This document shows, piece after piece, positions 1 to 8,809 of a DNA stretch of 64,000 bases (positions are counted from its first letter, which is position 1; every line of letters begins with the position of its first letter). Source of the DNA: Bacillota bacterium. Its GTDB lineage: Bacteria; Bacillota; Limnochordia; Limnochordales; Limnochordaceae. The position numbers and the translations under genes are program-made. The notes beneath the pieces were generated by a model. The model had not been told where the DNA came from, did no database searches, and saw only the letters and a list, made by a program, of their open reading frames with translations. The stretch is from the NCBI GenBank assembly GCA_017577405.1, contig PIUA01000020.1, positions 124,001 to 188,000 of the forward strand. Direction: 5' to 3'.

Positions 1-192
1 GAGGAAGTAGGGCCGCGTCCAGATATAGACCAGCTTTTCGTACTTCCGGAGGAGGTACTCGGTGGCGTCTTCGTCGCCCTCTTGCGCCAGGACCGCCACG
101 TCTTCGTCGCTCATCGAGGCATAGTCCGGTCGAGTTGGCCGTTTCTCGGCGGGTTGGGCTGCGGGTTCCAGCGATGCAGAGGGCGTGCTCAT
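1..192 (-). CDS. sigH: RNA polymerase sporulation sigma factor SigH (5' part only)
   Basis: Only the first 64 codons are visible; the gene runs off the left edge. After a Ser/Ala/Pro-rich N-terminus of about 25 residues, the protein reads DEDVAVLAQEGDEDATEYLL and then RKYEKLVYIWTRPYFL. This is the conserved region 1.2/2.1 start of SigH (Spo0H), the sigma factor that drives early stationary-phase and sporulation genes in Firmicutes. The ATG at 192 is the first start after an in-frame TGA four codons upstream. A Shine-Dalgarno-like AGGGGTGAT precedes it. It lies downstream of speD on the same strand, separated by a weak terminator. Regions 2 to 4 are outside the window, so completeness cannot be judged. 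Confidence 0.85.
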   Translation of the reverse strand, partial: MSTPSASLEPAAQPAEKRPTRPDYASMSDEDVAVLAQEGDEDATEYLLRKYEKLVYIWTRPYFL

Positions 193-241
193 GCTCCACC
201 ATCACCCCTCGAAGGCCATGGGCGTCCAGGCGGGTACGCGG

Positions 242-274
242 GGTATACAGTTCGAGACGAGCCATGAAATTCCT
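242..274 (-). promoter_or_regulatory. Possible sigH promoter
   Basis: On the minus strand TATACC (247-242) could be a -10 box, with a poor -35 (ATTTCA, 270-265) 17 bases upstream. An AGGAATT element (274-268) followed 12-13 bases later by CGAAC also resembles a sigma-H-type promoter. Neither match is strong. The region lies between the speD terminator and the sigH start, where a promoter is expected. Confidence 0.25.
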
Positions 275-289
275 GCTCCTGCCAGCACG

Positions 290-337
290 GGCCCAAACAC
301 GAAAGCGTCCGGAACCTCACCTTCCGGTCCCGGACGC
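290..337 (-). terminator. Probable terminator after speD
   Basis: GCGTCCGG (305-312) and CCGGACGC (330-337) form an 8-bp stem. An inner CCGGAA/TTCCGG pairing is possible in the loop. On the minus strand the stem is followed by a modest T-rich stretch, TTTCGTGTTT. It lies about 30 bases beyond the speD stop codon. Confidence 0.5.
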
Positions 338-366
338 CTTAGCCCACGCTCGCGTCTCTCGATCGT

Positions 367-774
367 TTATAGGGTTTCATACACCCGTTCGGTCACCTCC
401 GTGGAGTTCACCGTCGGGGCCTGCCGAATGATCCCGCGCCGCACTTCCTGGGCCGTGGTGGTCTGCGCCTTGAAATGCTCGACCATGTAGTTGCAGGCGT
501 CCCACGGGTTCACATCCTCCCCGCAGGTAAACACGTCGATCGCCGCATACCCGAGCTCGGGCCAGGTGTGGATGGCCAGGTGGGATTCGGAGATGACCAC
601 CACACCGCTCACGCCCTGCGGCGAAAATCGGTGGAACGCCACCTCCCGAACCTCTGCGCCAGAAACAATGGCGGCATCGACCATGATGCGCTGGACCGCA
701 TCCAAGTCGTTGAGCACCTGCGCATCACACCCGTACGCCTCACACAGGATGTGGCGTCCCAACGCCTGCTCCAT
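367..774 (-). CDS. speD: S-adenosylmethionine decarboxylase proenzyme
   Basis: This is the pyruvoyl enzyme that makes decarboxylated S-adenosylmethionine for spermidine synthesis. It is 135 residues from the ATG at 774, the usual size of the small prokaryotic (SpeH-type) class. The self-cleavage motif ISESHLAIHTWPE is present: Glu63-Ser64 is the processing site and Ser64 becomes the pyruvoyl group. His69 and Cys84 (FTCG) are the expected processing and catalytic residues. A GTG at 810 also opens the frame, but it sits at the predicted transcription start. The ATG at 774 has GGAGGGGGG ten bases upstream, so 774 is preferred. The gene has its own promoter and stands between ynbB and sigH. Confidence 0.95.
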   Translation of the reverse strand: MEQALGRHILCEAYGCDAQVLNDLDAVQRIMVDAAIVSGAEVREVAFHRFSPQGVSGVVVISESHLAIHTWPELGYAAIDVFTCGEDVNPWDACNYMVEHFKAQTTTAQEVRRGIIRQAPTVNSTEVTERVYETL

Positions 775-815
775 CCAAGTCGTTCCCCCCTCCAATCGGT
801 GTACAATCACCTAGC

Positions 816-843
816 ATTGTAGCAGACGAACGCGTGGAGTCAA
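816..843 (-). promoter_or_regulatory. speD promoter (sigma-A type)
   Basis: On the minus strand TTGACT (843-838) is followed after 16 bases by TACAAT (821-816), a good housekeeping promoter. Transcription would start near 809. This excludes the upstream GTG at 810 as the speD start and supports the ATG at 774. Confidence 0.75.
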
Positions 844-927
844 GCAATGCCGAGGTAAGCCGAGGAAACCCCCGCGTTTTCCGGTGTAGATCCCAGGTGA
901 GAACGTCTCATCCCGGCTCATGGCGAT

Positions 928-2271
928 CTAGAATGACTCAGGTCGCCCGGAGGACCCCACGTCGGCTGGAGCCTCCAAACGGGCCCAGGCCGCACGCCAC
1001 CGGTCGTCAGGGATCCTCCCCAACTGGAGCAGCTCCTGAATGGCCCGCTCCAAGGCCAGGGCCACATGGCCCAGGGAAAGGCCCCCTTGCACGTAGACCG
1101 CATAGGGGGGGCGCATGGGGCCGTCGGCGCTCATCTCGATGGAAGAGCCGAGGACGAAGGTCCCCGCCGCCATGATGACGGGGTCCCGGTACCCGGGAAG
1201 CTGGGCCGCCACCGGATGGGCCCGGGAATCAACGGGTGAGGCGGCCTGGATGCCCCGGCAGAAAGCGACCACCGCCTCAGGATCGCCCAAGACCACCTGC
1301 TGGACCAGCTCCGTCCGGGGCTCATGCCAGCGGGGGCGGACTGGAAAGCCCAGGGCTTCCATCACCCAGCTGACCAAGACCGAGCCCTGAAGGGCCTGGG
1401 AGACCACGTGGGGGGCCACAAAGAGACCTTGCATCATGGACCGGATCAATCCCAACGTGGGCCCCACGGCCAGGCCGATCCCCGGCGCCGTCACCCGGGC
1501 GGCCACCTGCTCCACCGCCTCCGCTGGACCGACGATGTAGCCGCCGCTGGGGGCCAGCCCGCCACCGGGGTTCTTGGTCAGGGAGCCGGCCGCCAGGTCG
1601 AAGCCCACCTGGGTCGGCTCGTAGAGTTCGACGAACTCGCCGTAGCAGTTGTCCACGGCCAGGAGCACCCCGGGAGCGCCCGCCTTCAGCCGGCGGGCCG
1701 CTTGAGCCAGCTCCTCGATGGTATGGGAAGCGCCCCCCTCATAGCCCCGGGACCGCTGGATCATGATCATCCGGGTGTTGGGCGTGACCCGGGCGAGGAT
1801 GGCCTCCACATCGATACGGCCGTCTTCCTTGGGCGGCACCACCTGAGCGTCCACCCCGTACTCGCTCAGGTTGCCCGCGGCCGGTCCCCAGATGACCCGC
1901 TGGAGGGTCTCGTAGGGGAGCCCGGCGCCCAGGATGAGGTGGTCCCCCGGCCGGAGAAGGCCGAAGAGGAGCGCGGTGAGGGCGTGGGTTCCCGAGGCGA
2001 TCTGGGGCCGCACCAAGGCGGCCTCGGTGCCAAAGAGGGTGGCGTAGATCTGCTCCAGCTTCTCCCGCCCCGGGTCCCCGTACCCGTAGCCGGTGCTGCC
2101 GGCCAGGTCGGTCTCGGCCACCCCGGCCAGCTGGAAAGCCTTCAGGACCCGGCGCTGGTTGATCCGTTCCCTGGCCCGGATCTCCCGGAAGACGGGCTCC
2201 AACCAATCAATGGCCGCCTCGATGAGGCGGCCCGCATCCGTTGCGAACTCGGTTTTGACCTGCAGCGTCAC
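928..2271 (-). CDS. ynbB: YnbB-family PLP enzyme (methionine gamma-lyase-like, 'aluminium resistance' family)
   Basis: This 447-residue protein has the full Cys/Met-metabolism PLP enzyme fold. It shows the YnbB-family motifs GSTGYGYGD near residue 59, RPQIASGTHAL near 88 (cofactor phosphate loop), VDNCYGEF near 207, and the Schiff-base lysine Lys233 in SLTKNPGGG. The family is annotated as methionine gamma-lyase-like or 'aluminium resistance', but the true substrate is not established. The GTG start at 2271 immediately follows the TAG of the preceding small gene and has GGGGAGG five bases upstream. In Bacillus ynbB lies beside spoVK; here the trp operon separates the two. Confidence 0.85.
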   Translation of the reverse strand: MTLQVKTEFATDAGRLIEAAIDWLEPVFREIRARERINQRRVLKAFQLAGVAETDLAGSTGYGYGDPGREKLEQIYATLFGTEAALVRPQIASGTHALTALLFGLLRPGDHLILGAGLPYETLQRVIWGPAAGNLSEYGVDAQVVPPKEDGRIDVEAILARVTPNTRMIMIQRSRGYEGGASHTIEELAQAARRLKAGAPGVLLAVDNCYGEFVELYEPTQVGFDLAAGSLTKNPGGGLAPSGGYIVGPAEAVEQVAARVTAPGIGLAVGPTLGLIRSMMQGLFVAPHVVSQALQGSVLVSWVMEALGFPVRPRWHEPRTELVQQVVLGDPEAVVAFCRGIQAASPVDSRAHPVAAQLPGYRDPVIMAAGTFVLGSSIEMSADGPMRPPYAVYVQGGLSLGHVALALERAIQELLQLGRIPDDRWRAAWARLEAPADVGSSGRPESF

Positions 2272-2520
2272 CTAGTCCTCCCCTTGCAAGGTCTCGCGGC
2301 GGACGGTGGAGCGGACGCTCACCCGCTTGCCCGGCAGGCTCTCCAAGGTGCTCTCCCGCAAGGGCTTCTCGGAGAAGACCGTCAGCTTCCAGCGGCCGTC
2401 CCCCAGCGGCAGAAGCTCCAGCTCTCCCGTGATCTCATGCCGCTTCCGGAGCTGGCGGACCACCTTCTCCATCTCTTCCCGACTCTCAAACTCCAAAGCA
2501 AAGGAGAGCATCCGAGCCAT
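2272..2520 (-). CDS. Small conserved-looking protein of unknown function upstream of ynbB
   Basis: I do not recognise this 82-residue protein. It starts at an ATG with GAGAGGGGG just upstream and its stop codon abuts the ynbB start, so the two are almost certainly co-translated. The pattern is strand-helix-strand-strand: LSFALEFES, then the helix REEMEKVVRQLRKRH, then GELELLPLGDGRWKLTVFSE. That recalls a small ferredoxin-like or ACT-like fold. It has no signal peptide, membrane segment or cysteine motif. It sits 27 bases downstream of trpA and could be transcribed with the trp operon. Confidence 0.6.
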   Translation of the reverse strand: MARMLSFALEFESREEMEKVVRQLRKRHEITGELELLPLGDGRWKLTVFSEKPLRESTLESLPGKRVSVRSTVRRETLQGED

Positions 2521-2547
2521 TCCCCCTCTCCCGGAAGGTTCCCGCCC

Positions 2548-3390
2548 TCAGCCCGGGACTCCTGCCCCGTCGGCCGCCAAACGCGGTCCTCCCTCCAGAG
2601 CCTCCCGGAACGCCGCCGCCACCTGCCGGGCCAGCCGGCCCAGGTTCTGCCCCTGGGCTTCGGCGATCCGCCGGGCGAGGGCACTGCCCACAATCACCCC
2701 GTCGCAGAGCCGTCCCGCCGCTGCGGCATCCTCGGGCCGGCTGATGCCGAAGCCCGCCGCCACGGGCAGGGAACTCGCCCGCCGGATCCGCTGGACCAAG
2801 GGTTCCAGCTCCCGGCTCAAGCGGGGCCGCTCTCCCGTCACCCCGGTGACGGAGACGGCGTAGAGGAAGCCCTGGGAGGCCGCGGCGATCTGCGCGATCC
2901 GCCCCACGGGACTGACCGGGCTGACCAGACCCACGGCCGCCAGGCCGGCGCGGGCCAAGGCCTCCCGGAGGCCCCCGCCTTCATCGGGCGGCCAGTCGGG
3001 GAGGATCACCCCATCGGCACCGGCCTCGGCCGCTTCCCCGGCGAACCGCTCCACCCCCCGGGCGTGGACGGTGTTGGCATAGACCAAGAGGACCAGCGGC
3101 AGCTCAGGCGCCAGGGCCCGCACCCGGGCCAGCAGGTCCAAGGCCCGGGGCCAGGTGGTGCCCGCCTGGAGGGCCGCCTGGGCCGCGGCCTGGAGGACGG
3201 GGCCGTCGGCCAGGGGATCGGAGAAGGGGATTCCCAGCTCCAAGAGATCGGCCCCTCCCTCGACCAGGCCCTCGATCACCTCCAGGCACGCGGCGGGCGA
3301 GGGGTACCCCAAGGTGACGTAGGGCATGAAGGCCGCCCGGCCTTGAGCCCGGGCGGCGGCGAAGCTCCGGACGATCCGGTCCTTGCTCAT
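2548..3390 (-). CDS. trpA: Tryptophan synthase alpha subunit
   Basis: This subunit cleaves indole-3-glycerol phosphate to indole and glyceraldehyde 3-phosphate, and indole is channelled to TrpB. It is 280 residues, a normal TIM-barrel length. The catalytic acids are visible: Glu51 in ELGIPFSDP and Asp62 in PLADGPVLQ, matching Glu49 and Asp60 of the Salmonella enzyme. [12 protein letters not shown] is the conserved first strand. Its ATG overlaps the trpB stop as ATGA, which indicates translational coupling. It is the last gene of trpEDCFBA. Confidence 0.96.
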   Translation of the reverse strand: MSKDRIVRSFAAARAQGRAAFMPYVTLGYPSPAACLEVIEGLVEGGADLLELGIPFSDPLADGPVLQAAAQAALQAGTTWPRALDLLARVRALAPELPLVLLVYANTVHARGVERFAGEAAEAGADGVILPDWPPDEGGGLREALARAGLAAVGLVSPVSPVGRIAQIAAASQGFLYAVSVTGVTGERPRLSRELEPLVQRIRRASSLPVAAGFGISRPEDAAAAGRLCDGVIVGSALARRIAEAQGQNLGRLARQVAAAFREALEGGPRLAADGAGVPG

Positions 3391-4658
3391 GGCTCACCAC
3401 CCTCCCCGCCCAGCAGCCTGGCCACCTCGGCCACATCCTTGTCCCCCCGGCCCGAGAGGTTGACCAGCACCACCGCCTCGGGGCTCAAGGTGGCGGCCAG
3501 CCGGGCGGCGTAGGCGACGGCGTGCGCGCTCTCCAGGGCGGGCACGATTCCTTCCAAGCGGGCCAAGGCCCGGAAGGCTTCCAAGGCCTCGGTGTCACTG
3601 ACGGCCACGTACTGGGCCCGGCCTTGCTCCTTCAACCAGGCGTGTTCAGGCCCCACCCCGGGGTAGTCGAGGCCGGCGGAGACGGAGTGGGCCTCCTGGA
3701 CCTGGCCGTCCTCATCCTGGAGGAGGTAGCTCCGGCTACCGTGGAGGACGCCCGGCCGCCCCGCCACCAGGCTGGCCGCGTGCGCCCCCGGCTGGAGACC
3801 GCGCCCCCCTGCCTCCACGCCCACCAGAGCCACCTCCCCATCGTCCAAGAAGCCGCTGAAGATGCCGATGGCGTTGGATCCCCCGCCGACACAGGCCACC
3901 ACCGCGTCGGGCAGGCGGCCGGTCAGCTGGAGCACCTGGCGGCGGGCTTCCACCCCGATGATGGCCTGGAAGCGCTGGACGATCCAAGGATAAGGATGGG
4001 GCCCGACGGCGGAGCCGATGCAGTAGTGGGTCTCCCGCACCCGGGCCACCCAGTCGCGGATCGCCTCGTTGACGGCCTCCTTCAAGGTGGCTGTGCCGTG
4101 TTCCACGGGGATCACCCGGGCCCCCAGAAGCCGCATCCGGAAAACGTTCAGCTCCTGGCGGGCCATGTCCCGGGCCCCCATGAAGACGTCGCACTCCAAG
4201 CCCAAAAGGGCCGCCGCGGTGGCGGTGGCCACCCCGTGCTGGCCGGCGCCCGTTTCGGCAGTGATCCGCTCCTTCCCCATCCGCTTGGCCAAAAGGGCCT
4301 GGCCCAGGGCGTTGTTGATCTTGTGGGCCCCGGTGTGGTTCAGGTCTTCCCGTTTGAGGAGGATCCGGGCGCCGCCGACCGCCTGGCTGAGCCGCCTCGC
4401 TTCCGTTACCGGCGTGGGCCGGCCCACATAGGCGGCCAGGAGCCCGGCCAGCTCCCGGTGAAAGGCGGGATCCTCGACAGCCTCCCGGAAGGCGGCCTCC
4501 AGCTCCACCAGGGCCGGGAAGAGGGTCTCAGGAACGAACCGGCCCCCGAAACTCCCGTAATGGCCCCCCGCATCGGGGGTCTCCCCGGTCGTCAGCGCCT
4601 GCTGGACCGCCGCCAAGAGCCCCTCATGCTCGACGTTCTCGGTGATGCCGTGCTGCAT
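3387..4658 (-). CDS. trpB: Tryptophan synthase beta subunit
   Basis: This PLP enzyme joins indole and serine to form tryptophan. It is 423 residues, slightly longer than the usual 390-400 because of an N-terminal extension of about 25 residues. The PLP lysine is Lys113 in [14 protein letters not shown], the phosphate-binding loop is GGGSNAIG, and [12 protein letters not shown] marks the conserved start of the fold. The ATG at 4658 has GGGGGAGATCC upstream but lies 35 bases inside the 3' end of trpF. That is an unusually long overlap for this operon. Confidence 0.96.
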   Translation of the reverse strand: MQHGITENVEHEGLLAAVQQALTTGETPDAGGHYGSFGGRFVPETLFPALVELEAAFREAVEDPAFHRELAGLLAAYVGRPTPVTEARRLSQAVGGARILLKREDLNHTGAHKINNALGQALLAKRMGKERITAETGAGQHGVATATAAALLGLECDVFMGARDMARQELNVFRMRLLGARVIPVEHGTATLKEAVNEAIRDWVARVRETHYCIGSAVGPHPYPWIVQRFQAIIGVEARRQVLQLTGRLPDAVVACVGGGSNAIGIFSGFLDDGEVALVGVEAGGRGLQPGAHAASLVAGRPGVLHGSRSYLLQDEDGQVQEAHSVSAGLDYPGVGPEHAWLKEQGRAQYVAVSDTEALEAFRALARLEGIVPALESAHAVAYAARLAATLSPEAVVLVNLSGRGDKDVAEVARLLGGEGGEP

Positions 4659-5283
4659 GGATCTCCCCCACCCTCTCCAGAAAGGCTCCCATCCGTTCCA
4701 GATCCTTCACCCCGGGACGGCGCTCGATGCCGCTGGAGACATCGACGCCGTCGGGGGCCATTGCCTCCACCGCATCCTTCAGGGAGGCTTCATCCAACCC
4801 CCCGGCCACCAGGAAGGGCCGGGGTAAGGGCCGGTGCGCCAGGCGCTGGGCCCAGCCGCGCCAATCCCGCCGCCTCCCCGTTCCCCCCAAGCCACCCGCC
4901 GGGGGCTCGAAGAGGAAGTAGTGGGGCCGCTCGCCCTCCCCAAGGCCGGCCACCCCCTCGAGCCACTGGGGCCGGAGCAGCCCGATGACCGTCAGCCCCT
5001 CCTGCCGGAGGCGGGCCACCTCCCATCCCGTCCACGCCCGGTGGAGCTGCACGCCGTCCAACCCTGCTGCCTCGGCCACCCGCCGGATCTGGTCCAGATC
5101 CTGCTCCACAAAGACCCCCACCCGGAGCAGGGAGCCCGCCTCCCGGCCCAGCGCGGCGGCCGCCTCGGGCGTCACGCAGCGGGGGCTGGGCCGGTGGAAG
5201 ACAAAACCGCACGCCCAGGCGCCCAGCTCGGCGGCCCGTCGGACCTCCGCCGCCCGGCGGAGACCGCAGAGCTTAACCAGCAC
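4624..5283 (-). CDS. trpF: Phosphoribosylanthranilate isomerase
   Basis: This enzyme performs the Amadori rearrangement of phosphoribosylanthranilate to the substrate of TrpC. It is 219 residues. It starts with the diagnostic VKLCGL (catalytic Cys) and has [15 protein letters not shown], the phosphate-side strand. Later [12 protein letters not shown] and [17 protein letters not shown] carry the catalytic Asp and the phosphate-binding C-terminal motif. The GTG start at 5283 overlaps the end of trpC by 11 bases. Confidence 0.95.
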   Translation of the reverse strand: MLVKLCGLRRAAEVRRAAELGAWACGFVFHRPSPRCVTPEAAAALGREAGSLLRVGVFVEQDLDQIRRVAEAAGLDGVQLHRAWTGWEVARLRQEGLTVIGLLRPQWLEGVAGLGEGERPHYFLFEPPAGGLGGTGRRRDWRGWAQRLAHRPLPRPFLVAGGLDEASLKDAVEAMAPDGVDVSSGIERRPGVKDLERMGAFLERVGEIHAARHHRERRA

Positions 5284-6067
5284 CGGCGCCCACCCCCAAG
5301 AAGGCCTGGATCAGGGCCTCCGGATTGGGGTGGCGGGTGAGGGCCTCGCCCACCAAGACCGCCCGGGCCCCGGCCCGGACCATGCGGGCCACATCCTCGG
5401 GGCCTTTGAGGCCGCTTTCGGCCACCGCCACCACCCCCGGGGGGATCCGGGGGAGGAGGCGTTCCCCGGTGGCGAGGGAGGTCTCCAGCCGGTCCAGGTC
5501 CCGGTTGTTCACCCCCACCACCCGAGCGCCGGCAGCCAGCGCCCGGTCCAGCTCCGCCTCCTCATGGACCTCGACCAGAGCCTCCATGCCCAGGCGCCGG
5601 GTGAGGGTGAGGAGCTCGTCCAGGTCCTCATCGCCCAACAGGGCGACGATGAGCAGGACGGCGTCGGCGCCCGCGGCCCGTGCCTGGACGATCTGGTAGG
5701 GGTGGATGAGGAAATCCTTCCTGAGGACGGGCCGGTCCACGTGCTCCCGCACCTGCCGGAGCCGGGCCAGGCTCCCCCTGAAGGAGGTCCGGTCCGTCAG
5801 AACCGAGAGGGCGGCCGCCCCCGCGGCCTGGTACCGGCGGGCCACCTCAACCGGGTTGGGCTGGCGGCCGATCCACCCGGCGGAAGGCGAGGCCTGCTTC
5901 AGCTCCGCGATGATGGCCAGGGGGGCCGCAGCCTGGAGGGCGCCGGCCAAGGAGCGGGGCTGGGGCATCTTCCGGGCCCGGGCCTCCAACCGCGCCATGG
6001 GAACCCGGGCCTGCCAGCGGGCCACCTCCTGCTCCTTGCGGGCCCGGACCTCGCTCAGGAAGCTCAT
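5273..6067 (-). CDS. trpC: Indole-3-glycerol-phosphate synthase
   Basis: This TIM-barrel enzyme closes the indole ring, giving indole-3-glycerol phosphate and CO2. It is 264 residues, the standard length for an unfused TrpC. Visible signatures are AIIAELKQASPSAG (catalytic Glu and Lys), PVLRKDFLIHPYQI, VEVHEEAEL, GVNNRDL, VAVAESGLKGPEDV and AVLVGEALTRH. Its ATG overlaps the trpD stop as ATGA. Confidence 0.96.
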   Translation of the reverse strand: MSFLSEVRARKEQEVARWQARVPMARLEARARKMPQPRSLAGALQAAAPLAIIAELKQASPSAGWIGRQPNPVEVARRYQAAGAAALSVLTDRTSFRGSLARLRQVREHVDRPVLRKDFLIHPYQIVQARAAGADAVLLIVALLGDEDLDELLTLTRRLGMEALVEVHEEAELDRALAAGARVVGVNNRDLDRLETSLATGERLLPRIPPGVVAVAESGLKGPEDVARMVRAGARAVLVGEALTRHPNPEALIQAFLGVGAGAG

Positions 6068-7098
6068 GCGACCGCCTCCGGCGCGCCGGCCAGGCGGCGG
6101 AGGCGCTCCAGCCGGTCTCGGGCAGCGCCCGAGTCGACGGCTTCCGCCGCCCGGGCCACCCCCTCCCGCAGGTCCTCGGCCTGACCGGCCACCACCAAGG
6201 CGGCTGCGGCGTTGAGGAGCATCACGTCCCGGACCGCGCCCCGCTCCCCCTCCAGAGCTGCCTCGATCCGGCGCGCGTTCTCCTGGGGGCTTCCGCCCCG
6301 CACCGCCTCCCGGGGGTAGCGTTTCAACCCCACATCTTCGGGCTCCACCCGGAAGGGGCGGAGGCGCCCTTCCCGCAGGTGAACCACCTGGGTGGGCCCG
6401 GAGATGCTCAGCTCATCCACCCCGTCCAGGCCGTGGACCACCATCGCCTCCCGGCAGCCCAGCCGGTCCAGCACCTGCGCCAGGGGCTCCACCCACTCCA
6501 AGGCGTAGACCCCCGTCACCTGGCGGTCGGCGCCGGCGGGGTTGGCCAGGGGCCCCAAGACATTGAACAAGGTCCGGATCCCCAGGGCCCGCCGGGTTGG
6601 GCCGGCGAAGCGCATGCCAGGATGGTAGCGGGGGGCGAAGAGGAAGCCGATCCCCGCCTCCTCGATGCACCGGCGGACCTGGTCGGGCTCCAGATCGACC
6701 CGCACCCCCAGGGCCTCCAGCACATCGGCGCTGCCCGAAGGGCTGGAAACCCCCCGGTTCCCATGCTTGGCCACAGCCACGCCCGCGCCCGCGGCCACCA
6801 AGGCGGCGGCGGTGGAGATGTTGATGGTCCCTGCGCCGTCACCCCCGGTGCCACAGGTGTCCACCAGGGGCTCCACCCGGGCCTCCACCCGGAGCGCGTG
6901 GGCCCGCATGGCCCGGGCCGAGCCGGCGATCACCTCCACCGTCTCCCCCCGGAGACGGAGGGCCACCAGATAGGCGGCGATCTGGGCCTCCTCGGCCTGG
7001 CCCGCCATGATCTCTTCCATCACCTGGGCCGCCTCATCTTCAGCCAGAGCCTCCCCGGCCAGCAGGCGGCCGATGGCTTCCCGGATCACATGGATCAC
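6064..7098 (-). CDS. trpD: Anthranilate phosphoribosyltransferase
   Basis: This enzyme transfers phosphoribose from PRPP to anthranilate. It is 344 residues. The PRPP-binding glycine loop DTCGTGGDG, the NISTAAALVAAGAGV helix, the KHGNRGVSSPSGSADVLE motif and a GPLANPAGADRQ motif are all present, so the enzyme should be active. The GTG start at 7098 overlaps the trpE stop as GTGA. A second in-frame GTG lies three codons in. Confidence 0.96.
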   Translation of the reverse strand: MIHVIREAIGRLLAGEALAEDEAAQVMEEIMAGQAEEAQIAAYLVALRLRGETVEVIAGSARAMRAHALRVEARVEPLVDTCGTGGDGAGTINISTAAALVAAGAGVAVAKHGNRGVSSPSGSADVLEALGVRVDLEPDQVRRCIEEAGIGFLFAPRYHPGMRFAGPTRRALGIRTLFNVLGPLANPAGADRQVTGVYALEWVEPLAQVLDRLGCREAMVVHGLDGVDELSISGPTQVVHLREGRLRPFRVEPEDVGLKRYPREAVRGGSPQENARRIEAALEGERGAVRDVMLLNAAAALVVAGQAEDLREGVARAAEAVDSGAARDRLERLRRLAGAPEAVA

Positions 7099-8717
7099 CT
7101 CTCACCCTGCCGAGCCGCAGGACCCTTGGCCACCCCAGCCGCCCCGGGCGGGGCGGCGCCGTTCCCCTCCCCCTCGGCCTGGGCGACGGCCGCGAAGAGG
7201 GCCCGGGCTTTGTTGAGGGTCTCCTGGTACTCCCGCGCCGGGTCCGACTGGGCCACGATCCCCGCCCCCACCTGGACCCGGGCCACCCCGTGGGCCACGT
7301 GGAGGGAGCGGATGGCAATGCAGCTGTCCACGTTGCCGCGGAAGTCCAGGTAGCCCACCGCGCCGGCGTAGAGGCCCCGGGGCTCCGGTTCCAGCCGGTC
7401 GATGAGCTGCATGGCCCGGGCTTTGGGCACCCCCGTGACCGTCCCCGCTGGAAAGACGGCCCGCAGCAGGTGGAGGCCGTCGAGACCGGGGCGCAGGCGG
7501 GCGACGAGCGCGGAAACCAGGTGCATGACGTGGGAGAAGCGCTCCACCGCCTTCAACCGGCCCACCTGGATGGACCCCGGCTGGGCCACCTCCGCCAGCT
7601 CCTGCCGGCCCAGATCGACCAGCATGGCATGCTCCGCCTCCTCCTTGGCGTCGGCCAGGAGCTCCTCTTCGAGGCGCCGGTCCTCCTCATCGTCCCGCCC
7701 CCGGGGGCGGGTCCCGGCGATGGGCCGCACCTCGGCCACATCGCCCCGGAGCCGGGCCATCATCTCGGGAGACGAGCCCAGAAGGGTCTCCTCATTCACC
7801 CGGAGGTAGAAGAGGTAGGGGGATGGGTTCAGGGAGCGGAGGATCCGGTAGACGTGGAGCGGATCCGTGCGGAGGGGCCGGCGGAACGCTTGGCTGAGGA
7901 CCACTTGGGCGACCTCACCGGTGCCGATGGCCGCTTGGGCCTGCCGGACCGCCGCCTCAAAGGCTCCCTGGTCCAGGTTGCCCGCCCAGCCCTCGGGGAG
8001 AAGCCCAGATCCCCCAGCCGCCAGAGGCTGGACCGGGGCGCTCTCGGGGGCGGTGGGCTGCGGGAGGATTGGAGGCCCGTCGCCCGGGGACGGCCCTTGG
8101 GACCCGTTCAGAAGCTCTTCCAGGAGGGCCAGCCCCTCCCCATAGCGCCGGTCGGGATCGTCGCCGGGACGGAGGTGGATGTGGACCACTCCAAGCAAGG
8201 TCCGGTGGAAGTGGTCGAACGCCAGGAGGCGGTCGGCCACCATCAGCCGGAGGTGGGGGGTGGCCCCATCGGGGCGGGGTTGGAGCCCCACCCAGGGTCG
8301 GGCCAGGTCGTAGCCGAACCACCCCACCAAGCCGCCGGAGAAGGGCGGAAGGCCCGGCAGAGGAGCTGGGCGGAACTGGCGAAGCCAGGCCCGGATCCCT
8401 TCCAGGGGATCCCCCCGGCTGAGGAGCTCCGCGCTCCCCTCCCGGCAGCGGAAGAGCCCGCCTCCCCGGGCTTCGAGCCACTCGCTCCCCCCGGGGCCGA
8501 GAAAGGAGTACCGGCCGACCTGCTCATTCCCCTCCGCGCTCTCCAGGAGGAAGAGCCGGGGAGCGGTCCGGAAACGGAGGAGCAGGCCCACGGGCGTCTG
8601 GATGTCGCCCAGCTCCAGCCGGCAGATGGGGATGAGGTTGTACTGCGCGGCCAGGCTGCGAAAGGCGGCCAGGTCAGGCCAGACCGTGGGCAGAACACCC
8701 ACTGATGGGTAAGGCAT
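7095..8717 (-). CDS. trpE: Anthranilate synthase component I
   Basis: This is the chorismate-converting subunit of anthranilate synthase and the first gene of the operon. It is 540 residues, the usual size is 460-520, and it has a Gly/Pro-rich linker near residues 215-245. N-terminal features include ICRLELGDIQTPV and LLESAEGNEQVGRYSFLG, part of the tryptophan feedback-binding domain. C-terminal signatures are VVLSQAFRRPL, NPSPYLFYLRV, ETLLGSSPEM, RPIAGTRPRG and VFPAGTVTGVPKARAM. No amidotransferase (trpG) is fused or adjacent, so the glutaminase subunit must be encoded elsewhere, as in Bacillus. Expression is probably attenuated by the leader at 8718-8853. Confidence 0.96.
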   Translation of the reverse strand: MPYPSVGVLPTVWPDLAAFRSLAAQYNLIPICRLELGDIQTPVGLLLRFRTAPRLFLLESAEGNEQVGRYSFLGPGGSEWLEARGGGLFRCREGSAELLSRGDPLEGIRAWLRQFRPAPLPGLPPFSGGLVGWFGYDLARPWVGLQPRPDGATPHLRLMVADRLLAFDHFHRTLLGVVHIHLRPGDDPDRRYGEGLALLEELLNGSQGPSPGDGPPILPQPTAPESAPVQPLAAGGSGLLPEGWAGNLDQGAFEAAVRQAQAAIGTGEVAQVVLSQAFRRPLRTDPLHVYRILRSLNPSPYLFYLRVNEETLLGSSPEMMARLRGDVAEVRPIAGTRPRGRDDEEDRRLEEELLADAKEEAEHAMLVDLGRQELAEVAQPGSIQVGRLKAVERFSHVMHLVSALVARLRPGLDGLHLLRAVFPAGTVTGVPKARAMQLIDRLEPEPRGLYAGAVGYLDFRGNVDSCIAIRSLHVAHGVARVQVGAGIVAQSDPAREYQETLNKARALFAAVAQAEGEGNGAAPPGAAGVAKGPAARQGER

Positions 8718-8721
8718 GCAG

Positions 8722-8740
8722 CGGCGCTCCCTTCGCGCCG
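8722..8740 (-). promoter_or_regulatory. Hairpin presenting the trpE Shine-Dalgarno
   Basis: On the minus strand CGGCGC (8740-8735) and GCGCCG (8727-8722) form a perfect 6-bp stem. Its loop is GAAGGGA, and GGGAG, the ribosome-binding core, lies nine bases before the trpE ATG at 8717. The Shine-Dalgarno is therefore in or beside a strong stem, which could add translational control to the leader. Confidence 0.5.
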
Positions 8741-8744
8741 TGCC

Positions 8745-8771
8745 AGAGAAAGGGCGGGTGTCAGGACCCGC
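8745..8771 (-). terminator. Leader terminator (attenuator) before trpE
   Basis: On the minus strand GCGGGT (8771-8766), loop CCTGAC, ACCCGC (8759-8754) and then CCTTTCTCT form a compact intrinsic-terminator-like hairpin about 28 bases before trpE. Its 5' arm (CGGGTC, 8770-8765) can instead pair with GACCCG (8810-8805), just after the NAG triplets. This is the mutually exclusive arrangement expected of an attenuator. Confidence 0.55.
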
Positions 8772-8809
8772 TGAGACCGTAGGAGGAACGTGGACGAGAA
8801 CGGACGGGT

